A stretch of DNA of 55,337 bases from Thermodesulfobacteriota bacterium (GCA_028278625.1 JANQDY010000283.1:1-55337), one strand, 5' to 3'. Numbered from the stretch's first letter, positions 31,483 through 42,259 are shown. Numbers and translations are program-made. The notes: generated from the letters alone by a model not told the origin.

Positions 31483-34302
31483 TCAGGATCGCTTTGATTC
31501 CTGCCCAACCCGCAAATGAATGCCCGAGGGAAGGGATTCGCCGAAAATTTGGGTTTCCTCTTGCCGGCCCAAGGGGACCACTTCCTTTAGAACTTGAAGG
31601 TGGGGGGCGGCCCAATCGTGGGGAGAGAGCCAGTCGATAATCTCTTTTAGGGTCTCGGGGGAAAGATCCCGTTTTCGGTCTCCTGTAAGACGCGCCATCT
31701 GTGCTAAGGCCGCGCCCACCGGTTGCGGTTTCTTCCATTCCTTGGAAAGAATGGTTTTGATCCAGGAAGTCACGAGAGTGGGGGAGAGAACACGGTCTAT
31801 GGGGCCGTAGAGGGGTTCCCTGGCACCGATTCTCGCAAGGGACCACCAGTGCTGGGGCCGGGATTTTTTTGGGTGAAGACTCTTTAGCAGTTGTTTTCCC
31901 CGGACCGCCTTGTCATCCTGACTTAGCCGTTCCAGATTGGCCAGGGTCATCCACAATTCCATTTCTTCCTGCGGGGCAATGTTCGGTTTTTTTCCCCCTT
32001 TTTTCGGTTTTAAAATGGATGAGATGCCCAAAAACACCTGACGCTGCTGACTGGCGGAAAGGCCCCCGGCAATGCGGCGCCACAGAACCCACCATTCCGA
32101 ACGTACCTGGGCGTTTTTGTGATGAAACGGTCCGTCATGGAAGGATTTCCATAAGGCGCCAATACGGTGTTCATCAAGAGCGTCCCCGAATCCGGGTCTC
32201 AGACAGAAGCCGGTCAGGTTGAACCAGCGGCTTTCATATTCGATGCCCCGTTTGCGGGGCGGGGTCAAGGGTATGAGTTCATCGGCCATGCGACGGATGA
32301 ACTCCAGGGGCCATTTTTCTTTGGGGGTTTCAACGGTTTTTACGATTTTCTTTACCAGACCGGGCGGTTGTATCTTCGGCGATTTACCGGAAAATGTATC
32401 CTTGACAAGGGCCAGGGCCTCATTTACCAGCGAATCTTCCAGAACTTCCCGGTCAGATACGTCCACCGACTGCTCTATGGTGCGCAGTTGAAACTGGAAG
32501 CGCCAACGATGAGGGGTTTTCAAAGACTGACACCAGATGGCCAGGGTCCCCACTTCCGTATAATGGGCCTCCACCTTTACGGGAATACTGATCCCTTCTC
32601 CGGCCTTTTTCCCGAATTTGATCACTGTTTGAAGCGGCGGGAGGGTGGTCAGTGTATCATCGACTGAAATGACATCGCCCACCGTGTCCCCCGAACGATA
32701 ACTGGAGCTGTACAGGTGAAACCGGACCGGTTGGTTCGCCAGAACGGAAAAACCCTTGTGCGCCAGTTCATTGTGGGTCCCTTCCGGCATGCCACGCTCC
32801 ACCAGACAGATGGCCTTTTCCGGTTCGCGAGCGGTGTCCTGCCCTGCCCGGGGCGTTTCACCCAGAATCTGGACACCCAGGTAATACCCTCTCGCACTGC
32901 CACTGTCTACCTGAACACCGTATCCCTTTCGAACCCTTCCGTAATAGGAGGCCCCCAAAGCCACAGCAATGTCCAGGTCCGGGTTTTCCAGAACTCTGGG
33001 GGGCGAATCTTCGTTGCCGTGAAACCGCATGGAAATGGCGGCCCGAATGCGTTTCTGAAGAATAATGGGTTTAAGGGCGGCGCCGTTAAACATGACCAAG
33101 TCCGGCTCAATGTTTTCCCGGCCCAGGGTATCCCGGATGTCGTCCCGGTGCTGTTCCAGAAACCGGATCAGGTGTCTTGTGACGGCGGGGTCCTTGGCAT
33201 AGGGAAGCCCGAATTCGGTCATGCCCTGACGCGGTTCCTGGGCCAACGGCTCATCGGGTCGTACCGGTGGAAAAAAGCCTTTTACAATCACTTCCTCCAC
33301 ATCCCCACGTTCCATTTTGCTGGTCTTGGTGTCGGCAATCAGTTTGCGGCCCTCTCCGATGAGAGTGATGGTTTTCTCCTCCTCAACCCCTCCCAGTATC
33401 TCTTCCTTGGCTTGGCGGCACTGGTTGCAGAGTGACTGCCACCGGCCCATGGTCAGTTTCTTTTTCCGGCCCCCCTGTAGCCGGCTTTCAGAGAGATGGG
33501 CCAGGGCAAGGTCCATGTTGTCGCCGCCCAGGATCAGGTGGTCGCCGACCGCAATCCTCTCAAATACGGGGATCCCCTCTTTTTCACGAAGGGTGATGAG
33601 CGTAAAGTCCGTGGTGCCGCCCCCCACGTCGCAGATCAGGATCAGTTCTCCCGGTGAGACCAACTGATTCCATTGGTGTTCGTTGACATTCAACCAGCTG
33701 TAAAAGGCCGCCAGCGGTTCTTCAAGCAGCGTGACGTTGGGGATGCCGGCCTGGGCGGCTGCTTCCACCGTCAGATCCCGGGCCACTTCGTCAAAGGAAG
33801 CGGGAACGGTGATGACCACGCTCTGGTTTTCCAGCCAGGCGCTTTCATCCTCCTTGACAGTATGGTTCCAGGCATCCTTGATATGTTTCAGATAGGCGGC
33901 CGTGACACTGATGGGTGAGCGATTTCTAGCGGCATTTTCCGCACCCCACGGCAGTATGGGGGCATGCCGGTCCACTTTTTCATGGCAGAGCCATGATTTG
34001 GCCGAGGAGATCATTCTCCCGGGGGATTTGGCGCCTTGCTCACGGGCCAGAATTCCCACGAAGTCTTCCTCGTTCCGGTCGTTCCAGGGCAACGCCAGGG
34101 CTTTTTCCGGAAACTCATGACGATCCGGCAAAAAGAAGAAAGAAGGGAGTACTTTGGTGCTGGATACTTCACCCGATCCGGTGAGCTGTGGAATTTCAAA
34201 GTGCTCAATGACCGGCCGGGACCTTTCCTGGTTGAGTGCGATATCGATATAGGTGACGGCGGAATTGGTGGTTCCCAGGTCGATTCCGATGATATATTTC
34301 AT
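31483..34302 (-). CDS. Hsp70-family protein with long C-terminal extension (DUF3731-type)
   Basis: This is a divergent Hsp70 of 939 residues. The ATPase domain shows phosphate-1 motif IGIDLGTTNSAVTYID, ICDVGGGTTDFTLIT near 230 and VMFNGAALKPI near 410. The region after about 500 is not a DnaK substrate domain; it includes a short beta-rich part followed by about 330 residues of a helical extension (ESRWFNLTGFCLRPGFGD, SEWWVLWRRIAGGLSASQQR), fitting the DUF3731 proteins known beside Hsp70 genes. It follows the second Hsp70 gene by 3 bp. It has no DnaJ or GrpE partner nearby. Role unknown. Confidence 0.85.
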   Translation of the reverse strand: MKYIIGIDLGTTNSAVTYIDIALNQERSRPVIEHFEIPQLTGSGEVSSTKVLPSFFFLPDRHEFPEKALALPWNDRNEEDFVGILAREQGAKSPGRMISSAKSWLCHEKVDRHAPILPWGAENAARNRSPISVTAAYLKHIKDAWNHTVKEDESAWLENQSVVITVPASFDEVARDLTVEAAAQAGIPNVTLLEEPLAAFYSWLNVNEHQWNQLVSPGELILICDVGGGTTDFTLITLREKEGIPVFERIAVGDHLILGGDNMDLALAHLSESRLQGGRKKKLTMGRWQSLCNQCRQAKEEILGGVEEEKTITLIGEGRKLIADTKTSKMERGDVEEVIVKGFFPPVRPDEPLAQEPRQGMTEFGLPYAKDPAVTRHLIRFLEQHRDDIRDTLGRENIEPDLVMFNGAALKPIILQKRIRAAISMRFHGNEDSPPRVLENPDLDIAVALGASYYGRVRKGYGVQVDSGSARGYYLGVQILGETPRAGQDTAREPEKAICLVERGMPEGTHNELAHKGFSVLANQPVRFHLYSSSYRSGDTVGDVISVDDTLTTLPPLQTVIKFGKKAGEGISIPVKVEAHYTEVGTLAIWCQSLKTPHRWRFQFQLRTIEQSVDVSDREVLEDSLVNEALALVKDTFSGKSPKIQPPGLVKKIVKTVETPKEKWPLEFIRRMADELIPLTPPRKRGIEYESRWFNLTGFCLRPGFGDALDEHRIGALWKSFHDGPFHHKNAQVRSEWWVLWRRIAGGLSASQQRQVFLGISSILKPKKGGKKPNIAPQEEMELWMTLANLERLSQDDKAVRGKQLLKSLHPKKSRPQHWWSLARIGAREPLYGPIDRVLSPTLVTSWIKTILSKEWKKPQPVGAALAQMARLTGDRKRDLSPETLKEIIDWLSPHDWAAPHLQVLKEVVPLGRQEETQIFGESLPSGIHLRVGQESKRS

Positions 34303-34305
34303 GGA

Positions 34306-36138
34306 CTAATCCGTCTTCTGTTCTCTCACATTAAATTCCAGCTTGAATCTGTTCTGGTCTTCCCGTGAAACACACCAGAGTTCAAGGGTGCCCACCTCGG
34401 TGATGCGGGTTTCAAGGGTGACCGGAACGATGGTGCCGGTTTCCCCTTCCAAGTGAGTTTCAAGGGTGGTGATGGGAACGATGGCTCCCTCCCAGTCCTC
34501 GGTGACCGTGCCGATGGCATCATGCCGCCGGGTATCGGAACCCAAAAAATCGAATTTGACAGGTTCACCCACAACCAGGCCGAACTCCTTTCCGGAAATG
34601 GCGGCGTCTGTTCCTTCTTCCATACCAAAGGGGGCCACACAAAGGGCCTTCACCGGTGTCGGAACTCCCGGAACCGCCGGCATGGACGCTTCCACGCCGA
34701 TATAGTAGGTTTTGGAAAGCCCGCTGCGGATGCGAATGCCTCTCCCTTTCCTGGCCAGACCATAATAAGCGGCCCCGCGAGCCACGGCCAGATCAAAATC
34801 ATTGCTGGCAATCTCCCTGGGTGGGGGACACTGGACCCCAGTGGTCCATGAGGAAAGGATTTCAAGGATCTTTGTCCGTAACCCTCTGGCTTTCATGACG
34901 CCGCCGTTAAAGAGAACGGCACTGGGGCAGGAAAAGGGGTCCGCGGCCGAATCCGTTGTCTCCTGCTGGTTCAGAAATTGTGCCAGGTGATGCGTGATGG
35001 CCGGATCCGAGGCATAGGAAAGGCCCATTTCACGCATTCCGGAACGGCGGGTTTCAAGGGGCACGGCATTTCGTTCACATGCCGGAAAAAAGCCTTGTTT
35101 CAGAATCGATTCCATTTGTGGGCGGGTGAGCTCAGTTTTCACGGCGCCGCCGATGAGCTTGCTTCCCCGGCCCAGAATGGTGATGGGGACCGATTCCGCG
35201 CTTTCATCTGAAAAAAGGATTTCCTTGGCCGAACGGCAGCTGTGGCTTAACCCTCGCATCTGATGCACATCGAGCTTGTTTCCGTCAGTGGCCAATTTGG
35301 CGGCCAAACCGTAGGCCAGGGCCAGATCCATATTGTCGCCGCCCACAAGAAGGTGCTTCCCCACGGCGATCCGCTCCAGGTTCAATTGGCCATCCGCCTC
35401 CGTCACTTTGATGAGGCTCAGGTCGGTGGTGCCGCCACCAACGTCCGCCACCAGGATAAGGTCCCCCACGCCCACCATCTCCCGCCATTGCTGGCGGTTG
35501 TCATCGATCCATGCGTAAAAGGCGGCCTGCGGTTCTTCCAGCAAAGTGGTTCCCGTGAGACCTGCCATTTCGGCTGCCTGAACGGTGAGGTTTCTGGCAA
35601 CCGCGTCAAAAGATGCGGGCACTGTCAGAAAAATTTCCTGGTGCTCAAGGCGCAGCCGGCTGTCCTCTTTTGCCATGGCATGATTCCAGCTGTCCCGGAT
35701 ATGCCTTAGGATCGCCGCGGAAGCCTCTACCGGAGAGAGCTTTTTTCGGTCATCCGGACCTTCCCAAGGGAGGATCGCTTTGTTCCGATCCACCCCGGTA
35801 TGGCAAAGCCATGATTTGGCCGAACTGATCATGCGCAAAGGGATTTCGGCGCCTCGGTCCCGGGCAAAAGTGCCCACCGCTACGCTATTCTGTGGGTCCC
35901 ATGGGAGTACCAGTCCGTCTTCCGGAACATCATGGGGCCCCGGCAGTAACAGGAAAGACGGGAGTGTGCTGTTCTCCCCCAGGGCACCTGCGGCCACCAG
36001 TTGAGGGATGTTAAAAATGCGAATATCGCGTTCTGTTTCATCGGTTGCCCGGGCTTCCGTATAGGCCACAACGCTGTTGGTGGTGCCCAGGTCAATGCCC
36101 ACCACGTAGGTGGGTTCATTCTGCGTGTCAAAGGACAT
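34306..36138 (-). CDS. Hsp70-family protein (short form)
   Basis: This is a divergent Hsp70 of about 610 residues, related to its downstream neighbour. Motifs are VGIDLGTTNSVVAYTEA, VADVGGGTTDLSLIK and AVLFNGGVMKARG. The shared block RMISSAKSWLCHTGVDR near residue 95 occurs almost identically in the other Hsp70 (RMISSAKSWLCHEKVDR), showing the two are duplicates. The C-terminal 130 residues are a beta-rich domain unlike the DnaK lid. The start ATG 36138 has AAGAG upstream and fits the family N-terminus; the frame runs further to 36273 over the DUF2760 gene end. Confidence 0.87.
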   Translation of the reverse strand: MSFDTQNEPTYVVGIDLGTTNSVVAYTEARATDETERDIRIFNIPQLVAAGALGENSTLPSFLLLPGPHDVPEDGLVLPWDPQNSVAVGTFARDRGAEIPLRMISSAKSWLCHTGVDRNKAILPWEGPDDRKKLSPVEASAAILRHIRDSWNHAMAKEDSRLRLEHQEIFLTVPASFDAVARNLTVQAAEMAGLTGTTLLEEPQAAFYAWIDDNRQQWREMVGVGDLILVADVGGGTTDLSLIKVTEADGQLNLERIAVGKHLLVGGDNMDLALAYGLAAKLATDGNKLDVHQMRGLSHSCRSAKEILFSDESAESVPITILGRGSKLIGGAVKTELTRPQMESILKQGFFPACERNAVPLETRRSGMREMGLSYASDPAITHHLAQFLNQQETTDSAADPFSCPSAVLFNGGVMKARGLRTKILEILSSWTTGVQCPPPREIASNDFDLAVARGAAYYGLARKGRGIRIRSGLSKTYYIGVEASMPAVPGVPTPVKALCVAPFGMEEGTDAAISGKEFGLVVGEPVKFDFLGSDTRRHDAIGTVTEDWEGAIVPITTLETHLEGETGTIVPVTLETRITEVGTLELWCVSREDQNRFKLEFNVREQKTD

Positions 36139-36202
36139 GGGTTGCTCTTCGTTCTCTCTGAGGATTAGAAATCGGCAAGGGTCGGTGGTCCGGTTGCTCC
36201 TT

Positions 36203-36952
36203 TTAAGGGATTTCCACCTCCGCGGGTATGATAATGGCAGGATCCGGCGAACCCGAGAGCGTCGGAAGATCAAACTTCCCTACCCGCCACCCGCGGTGCT
36301 GCAGAGCCCCTTTAAAAGGGGGTTCTCCGGTGACATTCCCCGTCAGTTTGATGCGGGAGGCATCAAACCCCTTGTCCACCACGATTTCTTCTCCTTCTTC
36401 CTCGTCGATGACCGGTTCGATTTTCAGGTACTTTTTCAAGGCCTTTTGGCAGTTTTCCTGAATGTTTCGTACGGCGGCACCGATCTGGGCGTCTTCGTAG
36501 TCTTTGAGGTTCTCCGTCAGGAAGTCCACCAGACGGCCCTCCCTTTGGAGCAGACTCAATAAATGGACGGTTCTGCGCTGGGTTTCGCGAAGCAGGGCCG
36601 CTTCTTCCTCAGGTGTCGGACGTTGTGGCTGAACTTTCTTTGCTTTTTTCGCTTTGGGTTGAACGGGTCTGGCAGTTTGGACCCGGGCCAGGGTTCGGCG
36701 AATGGAGGCCCGGAGCGTCAGCCAAAGGAGCAGGCCGAAAAGAAGAAGGCTTGCCGCGACCACTTGAAGCGAGAGAATTCCGATGTTCTTAAGCATGGGT
36801 GCGAGCACTTTCGTGTTCGGTTGTTCCGCTAGACTTTGATTCAGGATTTCCATTTGCCAGTATCCGAACCCGGCCAGAACCAGCCCAATCAGCAGAAACC
36901 AGATGAATATCCAGAGGAAGAGATGACTTGAATTGTGTTTTACAGTATCCAT
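36203..36952 (-). CDS. DUF2760 membrane protein
   Basis: This is a protein of unknown function of about 249 residues. Two transmembrane helices are at about 11-34 (LFLWIFIWFLLIGLVLAGFG) and 55-80 (SLQVVAASLLLFGLLLWLTL). A basic Pro/Lys-rich linker follows (PVQPKAKKAKKVQPQRPTPE), then the DUF2760 core (VHLLSLLQREGRLVDFLTEN, DYEDAQIGAAVRNIQENC) ending in a short beta-rich tail. ATG 36952 has AAGGAC upstream and removes a non-conserved extension. It precedes two Hsp70 genes in the same direction; this three-gene grouping recurs in proteobacteria by my recollection, so it may anchor the Hsp70 pair at the membrane. Confidence 0.85.
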   Translation of the reverse strand: MDTVKHNSSHLFLWIFIWFLLIGLVLAGFGYWQMEILNQSLAEQPNTKVLAPMLKNIGILSLQVVAASLLLFGLLLWLTLRASIRRTLARVQTARPVQPKAKKAKKVQPQRPTPEEEAALLRETQRRTVHLLSLLQREGRLVDFLTENLKDYEDAQIGAAVRNIQENCQKALKKYLKIEPVIDEEEGEEIVVDKGFDASRIKLTGNVTGEPPFKGALQHRGWRVGKFDLPTLSGSPDPAIIIPAEVEIP

Positions 36953-37218
36953 GTGGGATCTTGTCCTTTCTTCGAGCAATCGTGTCAAACTGTTGTGAAG
37001 AGTTATAACATGCTGGAATCGCATGTGAAGTCACTCTTCACCGAGCTTTGTGGACGGGCCGATGCTAGCCAGTTACGGCGGGAATGTCAAGGGGGGATGT
37101 GATGTTTCAGCCATGTCGGCCGGGAGGGTCCCCATTAGAGACTTTGGTTTGACATTTCAAGAGGATTGTATGAAGCTGAACCAGGCATCGAGATTTCTTC
37201 GTCCCTTTAAGGAGCAAA

Positions 37219-39330
37219 ATGGATCATGACATCCTTTGGCTTTTAGGCCTTTTTATGGCGGGAGTTTTCGCTTTATCCATATACTCTTTTGCTGAGATTA
37301 AGAAGAGAAAAGCGGTCGCGGAGGAAAACAGACGCATGAAGGCGCTCTTGAACGAGCGGACCCAAGAATTTGACAGGCGGGAAAAGCATCTCTTCTGTTT
37401 ATACGCAATCAGCCATCTAATTGAGAAAAAGGATATTTCCCTCGAAGAAATATTGCAGGGAAGCGTGAATATAATCCCAGCTTCCATGGAGCATCCGGAG
37501 TATTCCTGCGCGCGGATTGTTATTGATGACCAGACCTATACATCCGCCGGTTTTAAGGAATCAGAGAGAAAGCAAAAGAGTCTGATTTTCATTCACGATG
37601 AGGTCGTCGGTTTCCTGGAAGTGTTCTGTTTGAAAGAGACGCCTCAAAAGGAAGAATGCCCATTTCTGGGCGAGGAAATATCTTTGATCGATGCCATTTC
37701 AGAGCGTTTGGGGAGAGTGGTCGATTCCCGTCGTTCGGAAGCGGAACTGCTGAGAGCAAAGGAGGCGGCGGAGTCCGCCAATAAGGCCAAAAGCCTTTTT
37801 CTGGCCAATATGAGCCACGAGATTCGTACGCCCATGAACAGCATTCTGGGATTTGCGGAAATATTATTGCAGGAGCCCTTGTCGGAAAGTCAACGGGAGT
37901 CGGCGGAAATCCTGAAATTGAGCGCCGAGACCCTGATGACCCTGATTGACGAGATACTGGACCTTTCAAAGATCGAGTCCGATACCATCCAATTGGATGA
38001 AACCATTATTGATCTAAGGAGCCTGGTGCTTGAGGCCGCTGAACTGGTGCGTCCCCAGGCGGACAGAAAGGATATTGACCTCTCATGCCGGGTTCCGCCG
38101 GGAATTCCCCCGGTAATGGGAGATCCGTTGCGGCTCAGGCAGGTGCTTCTCAATCTCCTGGGCAATGCACTCAAATTTACCGATAGCGGAAGAATCACCG
38201 TGCATGTCCGCTTTTTGGGAGAGAGTAACGACGGCTTTCTTCACCTGGGGTTTTCAGTGTCCGATACCGGCATCGGCATTCCGGAGGATAAGCAGACCGC
38301 TATTTTCGAAGTCTTCAACCAGGCAGACCCAGCCATCAGGAAACGATTCGGAGGAACGGGTCTGGGGCTTGCCATCTGCCGCCGCCTCATCCATTTGATG
38401 GGCGGCAAAATAGATGTCAAAAGCAAATTAGGGGAAGGCACGACATTTTTCTTCAAAATACGGCTGAAAGAAGCGGTGTCACCGACTGAAAGGTTCCAGG
38501 TTTCCCGGAACAAAGAAGAGGCATTGACCGGCCGTTTGCCACATGAGGGTTCTGATTCGCTCCTGGGCTTACACGTTCTGCTGGCAGAGGATGATGTGGC
38601 CAGCCAGCGGATGACATCCCTTTTATTGGGTAAACGGATGGGTCACAAGGTGGACATAGCCCAAAACGGTGCGGAAGCGGTTGAAATGAGTAGAACCACC
38701 CAGTATGATATTATTCTCATGGATGTGAACATGCCGCTGATGGACGGAATGGAGGCGACCCGCAAAATCAGAGAGAACGGATGCAAAACTCCTATTCTGG
38801 CCCTTACGGCAAGCGCCATGAAAGGAGACCGGGAGAGGTTCCTGGAAGCGGGAATGGATGGATATCTCTCAAAGCCCATCCGAATGAGTATTTTGGAGGG
38901 TATTATCGCAGGTTACTGCGGAAGAGAAAAAGGGCCGGCAATTGAGGAAGAAGACAAAGCGCTTGCAGAAACCGGGAACGTGTTTGAAATGGAATCCTGG
39001 GGAACCGACGAAGAGCGGGCCCTGAAAACGAATCTTTCTCTCGCGGACTATCAGGAGATTCTAGCCGAGTTCATCACGCAAAGGGGAGTGGACATGCGGC
39101 AGTTGGAAGATGCATTGGCGGTTTCGGATGCAGGGTCCGTATATCAATTGGCTCACAGGATAAAGGGGAGTGCCAGGACCCTGGCCCTTGAACCGATTTC
39201 GGATTGGGCTTTAAAAGTGGAACAGGCGGCTCTTGAAAAAGATCTGATCGCGTCGGAAACGGGTTTCAAATCACTAAAGGCGGCTTTTCTCAGTTTAAGG
39301 AAAAGACAACAAGAAAAGGATATTGGATGA
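37219..39330 (+). CDS. Hybrid sensor histidine kinase (TM-HisKA-HATPase-REC-Hpt)
   Basis: This is a 703-residue signalling protein. One N-terminal helix ([18 protein letters not shown]) is followed by a coiled coil and a GAF-like region (about 55-175). HisKA has [20 protein letters not shown] with His near 206; the ATPase domain has [24 protein letters not shown] and [10 protein letters not shown]. The receiver (about 455-570) has [24 protein letters not shown] with Asp near 507, and YLSKPI. The C-terminal Hpt has [21 protein letters not shown] precedes ATG. It overlaps the next kinase by 4 bp. No separate response regulator or output gene is adjacent. Confidence 0.93.
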   Translation: MDHDILWLLGLFMAGVFALSIYSFAEIKKRKAVAEENRRMKALLNERTQEFDRREKHLFCLYAISHLIEKKDISLEEILQGSVNIIPASMEHPEYSCARIVIDDQTYTSAGFKESERKQKSLIFIHDEVVGFLEVFCLKETPQKEECPFLGEEISLIDAISERLGRVVDSRRSEAELLRAKEAAESANKAKSLFLANMSHEIRTPMNSILGFAEILLQEPLSESQRESAEILKLSAETLMTLIDEILDLSKIESDTIQLDETIIDLRSLVLEAAELVRPQADRKDIDLSCRVPPGIPPVMGDPLRLRQVLLNLLGNALKFTDSGRITVHVRFLGESNDGFLHLGFSVSDTGIGIPEDKQTAIFEVFNQADPAIRKRFGGTGLGLAICRRLIHLMGGKIDVKSKLGEGTTFFFKIRLKEAVSPTERFQVSRNKEEALTGRLPHEGSDSLLGLHVLLAEDDVASQRMTSLLLGKRMGHKVDIAQNGAEAVEMSRTTQYDIILMDVNMPLMDGMEATRKIRENGCKTPILALTASAMKGDRERFLEAGMDGYLSKPIRMSILEGIIAGYCGREKGPAIEEEDKALAETGNVFEMESWGTDEERALKTNLSLADYQEILAEFITQRGVDMRQLEDALAVSDAGSVYQLAHRIKGSARTLALEPISDWALKVEQAALEKDLIASETGFKSLKAAFLSLRKRQQEKDIG

Positions 39331-40418
39331 AATCGATCATTCTGAACAATATCCTTGAGAGCATACCGGTGGGTCTTTTGGTCATCAATCCAGAGGGAGA
39401 AATCGTTACCAGCAATGATGCGGCTTCCGAGATTCTGGGCTATGCCTGCCGAATGTTCGAGGGTAAAGGGTGGGGAGATTTGTTTCTGGAAGACTTGAGG
39501 AATGATGCCTTCAATCAGGTAATCCTCGATGTGATAAATGAAAAAAAGGTAAATCTCCATCGCAGGGTTTCCTATGTCCAACCGGGTGGCAAGACCCTTC
39601 AACTGTCAGTCACCGGATCTTTTCTCAGGGAGAATGAAGAAATCGCCGGGGTCGTTCTTATTTTTCACGATGTGACCGAGCTTCAACTGCTTCATGAGCG
39701 TGAAAAACGGGTCCTGGAGGAAAAACACCGTCTGGAGCGCGAAAGGGCCGAAGGTTTAATGCGGCTGGCCATGGCCATTTCCCATCAGATTCGAAACCCT
39801 GTCATGAGCATCGGCGGTTTTGCCATGAGAATTCTCGGGAAAACGGGTGAAGACAGTTCCTTTGCCGGTTACCTGAAAAGCATTTTGAGCGATGCCGAGC
39901 GTCTGGAAGCCATTGTAAAGGCCGTGGGCGAATATACGCGAATGTCAATGTCAAAGCCTGCCAATGCTCTCCTTTCGGAGATAATTGAAGCGGAGGTTAT
40001 TGATCTTAAGAAGAAAGCGTCCCATCTTGGAAAACGCTTAAAATGGTCTCTGGCGCTTTCCCGGTTTGAATTTCCCGTTGATCCGGCCCTCTTCAGTCGG
40101 GCGGTGCGTGAGGTTTTGCTGAATGCCCTGGAATTTCAAAAAGATGATGAGGGCCTTGTGCGGATTGTTCTTGTCAAAAAACCGGTCGGTCTCCTCTTGA
40201 AAGTCGTGGACAACGGAATGGGCATTTCAACAAAGGATTTACCATATGTTTTTGATCCCTTCTTTACGACCAAAGCGGTCGGTGTGGGGATGGGACTTTG
40301 TCTTGTCAAGCGCATTGTTCGAGAGCATGGCGGAGCTGTGCGGATTGACAGTCACCCGGGAAGAGGCACCAGCGTGATTATGAAACTTCCGGATTCGGTC
40401 CCCGAACCAAATGGATAG
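39327..40418 (+). CDS. PAS-domain sensor histidine kinase
   Basis: This is a soluble kinase of 363 residues. A PAS domain spans about 1-125 ([38 protein letters not shown]). HisKA has [20 protein letters not shown] with the phospho-His near 153. The ATPase domain has [30 protein letters not shown] and [18 protein letters not shown]. The start ATGA overlaps the stop of the hybrid kinase, so the two are coupled and may act in one phosphorelay through the Hpt of the first. The signal is unknown. Confidence 0.92.
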   Translation: MKSIILNNILESIPVGLLVINPEGEIVTSNDAASEILGYACRMFEGKGWGDLFLEDLRNDAFNQVILDVINEKKVNLHRRVSYVQPGGKTLQLSVTGSFLRENEEIAGVVLIFHDVTELQLLHEREKRVLEEKHRLERERAEGLMRLAMAISHQIRNPVMSIGGFAMRILGKTGEDSSFAGYLKSILSDAERLEAIVKAVGEYTRMSMSKPANALLSEIIEAEVIDLKKKASHLGKRLKWSLALSRFEFPVDPALFSRAVREVLLNALEFQKDDEGLVRIVLVKKPVGLLLKVVDNGMGISTKDLPYVFDPFFTTKAVGVGMGLCLVKRIVREHGGAVRIDSHPGRGTSVIMKLPDSVPEPNG

Positions 40419-40462
40419 CGGCAAAGCACGAAAACACGCATTTTATTGGGAAAGGAGCGGAA

Positions 40463-41092
40463 ATGGACTTTCAGGAAATCAGCGAAAAGAGACGGGCCAT
40501 CAATTTTTTTGATACGGAAAGAGATGTGTCCGAGTCCCAACTGATCCGGATCGTTGAACTGGCGGCCAATGCGCCTTCCAGTTTCAACCTGCAACCGTGG
40601 AACCTGAAGGTGTTAAGGGACAAAAAGGAAAAAGAGAGACTCAAGTCCCTTGCCTGGGACCAGCCCAAGGTCGTTGAGGCGCCTGTGGTTTTAATCGTTC
40701 TTGCCGACCGGAGCGGCTGGCGGGAAGGGCATGAGACCTTTGAAAGGGACTGGCAGGAAATGATCAACGCCGGATCCATGAAGCCGGAACAAAGGGAATG
40801 GTTCGTGAGTGCCACAAGTGCTCTTTATAACTGGAGTTCCGATGCGAATCTTGCCTTTGCCGCGAAAAATACGGGTTTCTTTGCCATGAGCCTCATGTAC
40901 GCCGCCACAAGCCTGGGGCTGGAAACCCATCCCATGGACGGATTTGACCATGAAGCCGTACGAAAGGAATTCAAGATTCCCGGGAACTACTGGATTCCAC
41001 TGCTATTGGCGGTCGGTTACATGAAACCGGGGCTGAAACTGCACCCTCCGAAATGGAGAAAGACGTATGAGGAGATTGTGGTTTCATTCTAG
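40463..41092 (+). CDS. Nitroreductase-family FMN oxidoreductase
   Basis: This is an NAD(P)H-dependent FMN enzyme of about 209 residues; many members reduce nitro compounds or quinones as side activities. Motifs are EKRRAINFFDTERDV (FMN phosphate contact), AANAPSSFNLQPWNLKV near residue 38, and GLETHPMDGFDHEAVRKEF near 155. AAAGGAG precedes ATG 40463. It follows the PAS kinase by 44 bp, and its last codons overlap the convergent aminotransferase gene by 9 bp. The physiological substrate is unknown. Confidence 0.9.
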   Translation: MDFQEISEKRRAINFFDTERDVSESQLIRIVELAANAPSSFNLQPWNLKVLRDKKEKERLKSLAWDQPKVVEAPVVLIVLADRSGWREGHETFERDWQEMINAGSMKPEQREWFVSATSALYNWSSDANLAFAAKNTGFFAMSLMYAATSLGLETHPMDGFDHEAVRKEFKIPGNYWIPLLLAVGYMKPGLKLHPPKWRKTYEEIVVSF

Positions 41093-42259
41093 GGTGTGAG
41101 CGAACCGCACATACCTTTTTAGCCCTTCTTCAAGGGTTTTAATGTCGGTAACATAGGCGAGCCTGACCCGGTTGTCAAAAAAACCGTGGTCTCCCGATGA
41201 AAGGGTTGTTAACGGTAACACTGAGACACTCTCTTCTTCAAGAAGTCTCTTCGAGAAGTCGGCGGCATTCATGGGTGTTTTGGGTGCGGCGTAGAAGGCA
41301 CCGCCCAACTCATATCCGAGCATGGGACCCAAGAATCTTTCCACCAGATTACGTCTTTTCCGAAATTCCCGAATCATCTCCTTTTCCCAATTCCTGGTTT
41401 CGGGATTGATGATGGCATCGACAATGCCGTATTGGGCCGGCGTATTGACACTGGAGGATGCCTGGCCGGTCACTTTTGCCACCTGAGAGGCGAGTCGGGC
41501 GAATCTCTCCGGAAACAATGCAAATCCGATTCTCAGACCGGTGGCTGCCCAGGCTTTTGAAGCGCCGCTCAGTATAATGGTTCCCTCCGGGTAGAAATGG
41601 GCGATGCTCTTAAATTCCATATCGTAACAGTGACGCCAGTAGATTTCATCGGCGAGAATCAGAACGTTATGATCCCTGGCCATTTGTGCAATGGTTTTCA
41701 GTTCCTCTTCGCTGGCCTTGTAGCCCGTCGGATTATCAGGATCCGTTATGAAGAGGGCTTTGGGTCTTTTTTTGAGGGCATCTTCCAGATAGTCAAGTCT
41801 GTAGCTGAAATCTTCCTTGTCCCTGGGAACGAAAATGTTCGATCCGTTAAAGAACTGCACCTGCTCCCCGTAGGATTCCCAGTGCGGATCAAAGACAATG
41901 AATTTGTCCCCTTTGTTCACCAGTGTTGCCATGAGTTTGAAAATGGTGTCCTTAGGGCCCGACGTGACGACAATACTCTCAGGCTCAAAGGTAAGACCCT
42001 GTTCGGCCCTGTAACAGTGAGAAATGGCTTCCCTCAGTTCGGGAAGACCCGCCTGGTGCGTATAGCAGGTCTTGCCTTCATCAATGGCCCGCTTCATGGC
42101 CTCGGCAACATTGGGTGGAATGGTGAAATCGGGTTCGCCGATATGAAATTCGAAAATCTCTCTCCCTTTGGCTTTAAACGCTTCAACCTTTGCCAGAAGG
42201 GAGAGGGTGGGGGACTCGGCCAGTCTTATGGCCCTTTTTGAAATGAGACCTTTTTCCAT
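41084..42259 (-). CDS. PLP-dependent class I/II aminotransferase
   Basis: This is a fold-type I aminotransferase, about 391 residues, probably acting on aspartate or aromatic amino acids. Visible signs are EFHIGEPDFTIPPNVAEA near residue 40, VTSGPKDTIFKL, the Asn in ITDPDNPTGYKASEEE, LILADEIYWRHCYD, the PLP-lysine region IILSGASKAWAATGLRIGF near 235 and an Arg in DNRVRLAYVTD near the end. ATG 42259 has AGGA 7 nt upstream; a TTG two codons earlier is less likely. The exact donor cannot be assigned by reading. Confidence 0.9.
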   Translation of the reverse strand: MEKGLISKRAIRLAESPTLSLLAKVEAFKAKGREIFEFHIGEPDFTIPPNVAEAMKRAIDEGKTCYTHQAGLPELREAISHCYRAEQGLTFEPESIVVTSGPKDTIFKLMATLVNKGDKFIVFDPHWESYGEQVQFFNGSNIFVPRDKEDFSYRLDYLEDALKKRPKALFITDPDNPTGYKASEEELKTIAQMARDHNVLILADEIYWRHCYDMEFKSIAHFYPEGTIILSGASKAWAATGLRIGFALFPERFARLASQVAKVTGQASSSVNTPAQYGIVDAIINPETRNWEKEMIREFRKRRNLVERFLGPMLGYELGGAFYAAPKTPMNAADFSKRLLEEESVSVLPLTTLSSGDHGFFDNRVRLAYVTDIKTLEEGLKRYVRFAHTLE

